In this document: positions 63,123 through 64,000 of the stretch, one piece after another
How positions within the stretch are numbered: position 1 is the first letter of the stretch
Layout of the letters: the number at the start of each line of letters is the position of its first letter
Assembly (NCBI GenBank): GCA_030950375.1
Contig: JAUZRN010000033.1
Location: forward strand, 1 to 64,000
Direction of reading: 5' to 3'
Source of the DNA: Rhodothermus sp.
GTDB lineage: Bacteria > Bacteroidota > Rhodothermia > Rhodothermales > Rhodothermaceae
DNA: 64,000 bases
Notes under the pieces: model-generated
What the model was told of the DNA's origin: nothing
Seen by the model: only the letters and a program-made list of their open reading frames with translations
Databases searched by the model: none
Program-made: the position numbers and the translations under genes

Positions 63123-64000
63123 ATGCATCTGACGTGGCCCGATTGGGTGCTCATTGCTACCTATTTTGTTGTTTCGCTGAGCATTGCCCTTTACTACTAT
63201 CGACGTGCCGGCAAAGACACCTCGGAATTCTTTCTATCCGGCCGCAATCTGCCCTGGTGGTTGGCCGGCACCAGCATGGTAGCGACCACGTTCGCAGCCG
63301 ACACCCCACTGGCTGTTTCGGAGCTGGTAGCCTACAACGGCATTGCTGGTAACTGGCTCTGGTGGAATTTTGCCCTGGGGGGCGTGCTCACCGTGTTTTT
63401 CTTTGCGCGGCTCTGGCGCCGCAGTGGCGTACTCACCGACGTCGAGTTTGTCGAACTGCGTTACAGTGGTCCGGCGGCCGCCTGGTTACGCGGTATTAAA
63501 GCGGTCTATTTCGGACTACTGATGAATGTGATCATTATCGGATGGGTATCGCTGGCCCTGGAGACGGTGATCGAAGCGCTGTTTCCCGATCTGACTTTCT
63601 TTGGCCGCACCTCATTCACCTTGCTGGGGACCGAGATAAGTGCTTCGCTCATGCTTGTTGCCCTGCTGGTGCTCCTGGTAGGCATTTACTCGCTGATTTC
63701 TGGCCTGTGGGGCGTGGCCGTCACCGATCTGTTCCAGTTCGTACTGGCCATGGTTGGCACTACGTTGCTGGCAATTTTTGCACTCAACCTGCCCGAAGTA
63801 GGTGGTCTGACCGGTCTCAAAGCGCAGCTACCGGAGACGACCTTTCGGATGCTCCCCACTATTGGCGAAGCCGTACAAGGCATTGGCGTGCTGGCCCTCT
63901 CGGCCACGGCCTTTGCTGCCTATGTGGGCATCCAGTGGTGGGCCAGCTGGTATCCGGGTGCCGAACCGGGCGGCGGTGGCTACATTGCCCAGCGCATGCT
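63123..64000 (+). CDS. Sodium:solute symporter family protein, 3' end outside window
   Basis: The first 292 codons of an SSS-family transporter. WPDWVLIATYFVVSLSIALYYYRRAGKDTSEFFLSGRNLPWWLAGTSMVATTFAADTPLAVSELVAYNG is the usual start, with at least seven membrane segments before the edge (including LLVALLVLLVGIYSLISGLWGVAVTDLFQFVLAMVG). The AGTSMVATTFA-type segment belongs to the sodium-binding helix 1. Substrate (sugar, amino acid, acetate or other) cannot be read from the N-terminal half. Separated from the flagellar unit by about 100 bp without a visible terminator. Confidence 0.88.
   Translation, partial: MHLTWPDWVLIATYFVVSLSIALYYYRRAGKDTSEFFLSGRNLPWWLAGTSMVATTFAADTPLAVSELVAYNGIAGNWLWWNFALGGVLTVFFFARLWRRSGVLTDVEFVELRYSGPAAAWLRGIKAVYFGLLMNVIIIGWVSLALETVIEALFPDLTFFGRTSFTLLGTEISASLMLVALLVLLVGIYSLISGLWGVAVTDLFQFVLAMVGTTLLAIFALNLPEVGGLTGLKAQLPETTFRMLPTIGEAVQGIGVLALSATAFAAYVGIQWWASWYPGAEPGGGGYIAQRM

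Overview
The window looks like a chromosomal segment of a thermophilic, Rhodothermus-like member of the Rhodothermota/Bacteroidota. The grounds are a SusC/SusD pair, two further TonB-dependent receptors with N-terminal carboxypeptidase-like domains, a DUF4249 lipoprotein, a DUF3098 membrane protein, a C-terminal type IX secretion sorting domain, L-lysine 6-transaminase, and several promoters of the Bacteroidota TTTG / TAnnTTTG form. GC is moderately high and genes are tightly packed. The genus is inferred from protein style, not from a search.

Layout. 1-4266 (minus): SusC/SusD outer-membrane pair, partial at the left edge, with a triple 21-bp-phased LytTR-like repeat upstream. 4517-8909 (minus): glycerophosphodiester phosphodiesterase, TonB receptor, DUF4249 lipoprotein and a doubtful small ORF. 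9107-15764: housekeeping genes (gyrA, lat, lipA), an orphan antitoxin, a DUF2892 protein and an SCP2-domain protein, with a possible mobile-element scar at 14495-14768. 15432-30158: a large divergent acyl-CoA catabolic cluster. 30163-34632 (minus): prolyl oligopeptidase, a T9SS-tagged secreted protein and a small hypothetical. 34731-44192: moaA, a GntR regulator, ndk, cell-wall genes (NamZ-like, dacB, mreD), a hydroxyisobutyrate-dehydrogenase-like enzyme and bifunctional thrA. 44391-50283: tRNA-Ala(GGC), citrate synthase, an ECF sigma/anti-sigma pair, a NarL-type two-component system and a small membrane protein. 50354-53444: a TPR-glycosyltransferase-methyltransferase fusion and an MtfA-type peptidase. 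53616-63022: flagellar operon flgF-G-A-H-I-J-N-K-L followed by a TPR-like protein, an HDOD protein and a degenerate receiver. 63123-end: a sodium:solute symporter cut by the right edge.

The most interesting region is 15.4-30.2 kb. Two gene sets diverge from one 87-bp intergenic region. The leftward set encodes an HSDL2-like SDR, acyl-CoA synthetase, TonB receptor, TetR regulator, CaiB-type CoA transferase and SCP2 protein. The rightward set encodes a PaaG-like crotonase, amidase, SDR, two acyl-CoA dehydrogenases and an APH-fold kinase. The kinase and the first dehydrogenase correspond to the two halves of eukaryotic ACAD10/ACAD11, and the SDR plus SCP2 protein to the two halves of HSDL2. In ACAD10/11 and in the Pseudomonas levulinate (lva) pathway the kinase-dehydrogenase pair handles 4-hydroxyacyl-CoA through a phosphorylated intermediate, so an import and degradation route for gamma-hydroxylated or related acids is the leading hypothesis. 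Two near-identical inverted repeats sit in the -35/-10 spacers of the leftward promoters and are the likely operators of the TetR protein.

Other notable points are a FlgH with no lipidation cysteine but an added C-terminal hydrophobic tail, a candidate sigma-54 promoter in front of the flagellar operon, two receiver-like domains without a phosphoacceptor aspartate, and a natural Ala83 in GyrA. No CRISPR array, rRNA or intact insertion sequence was seen.
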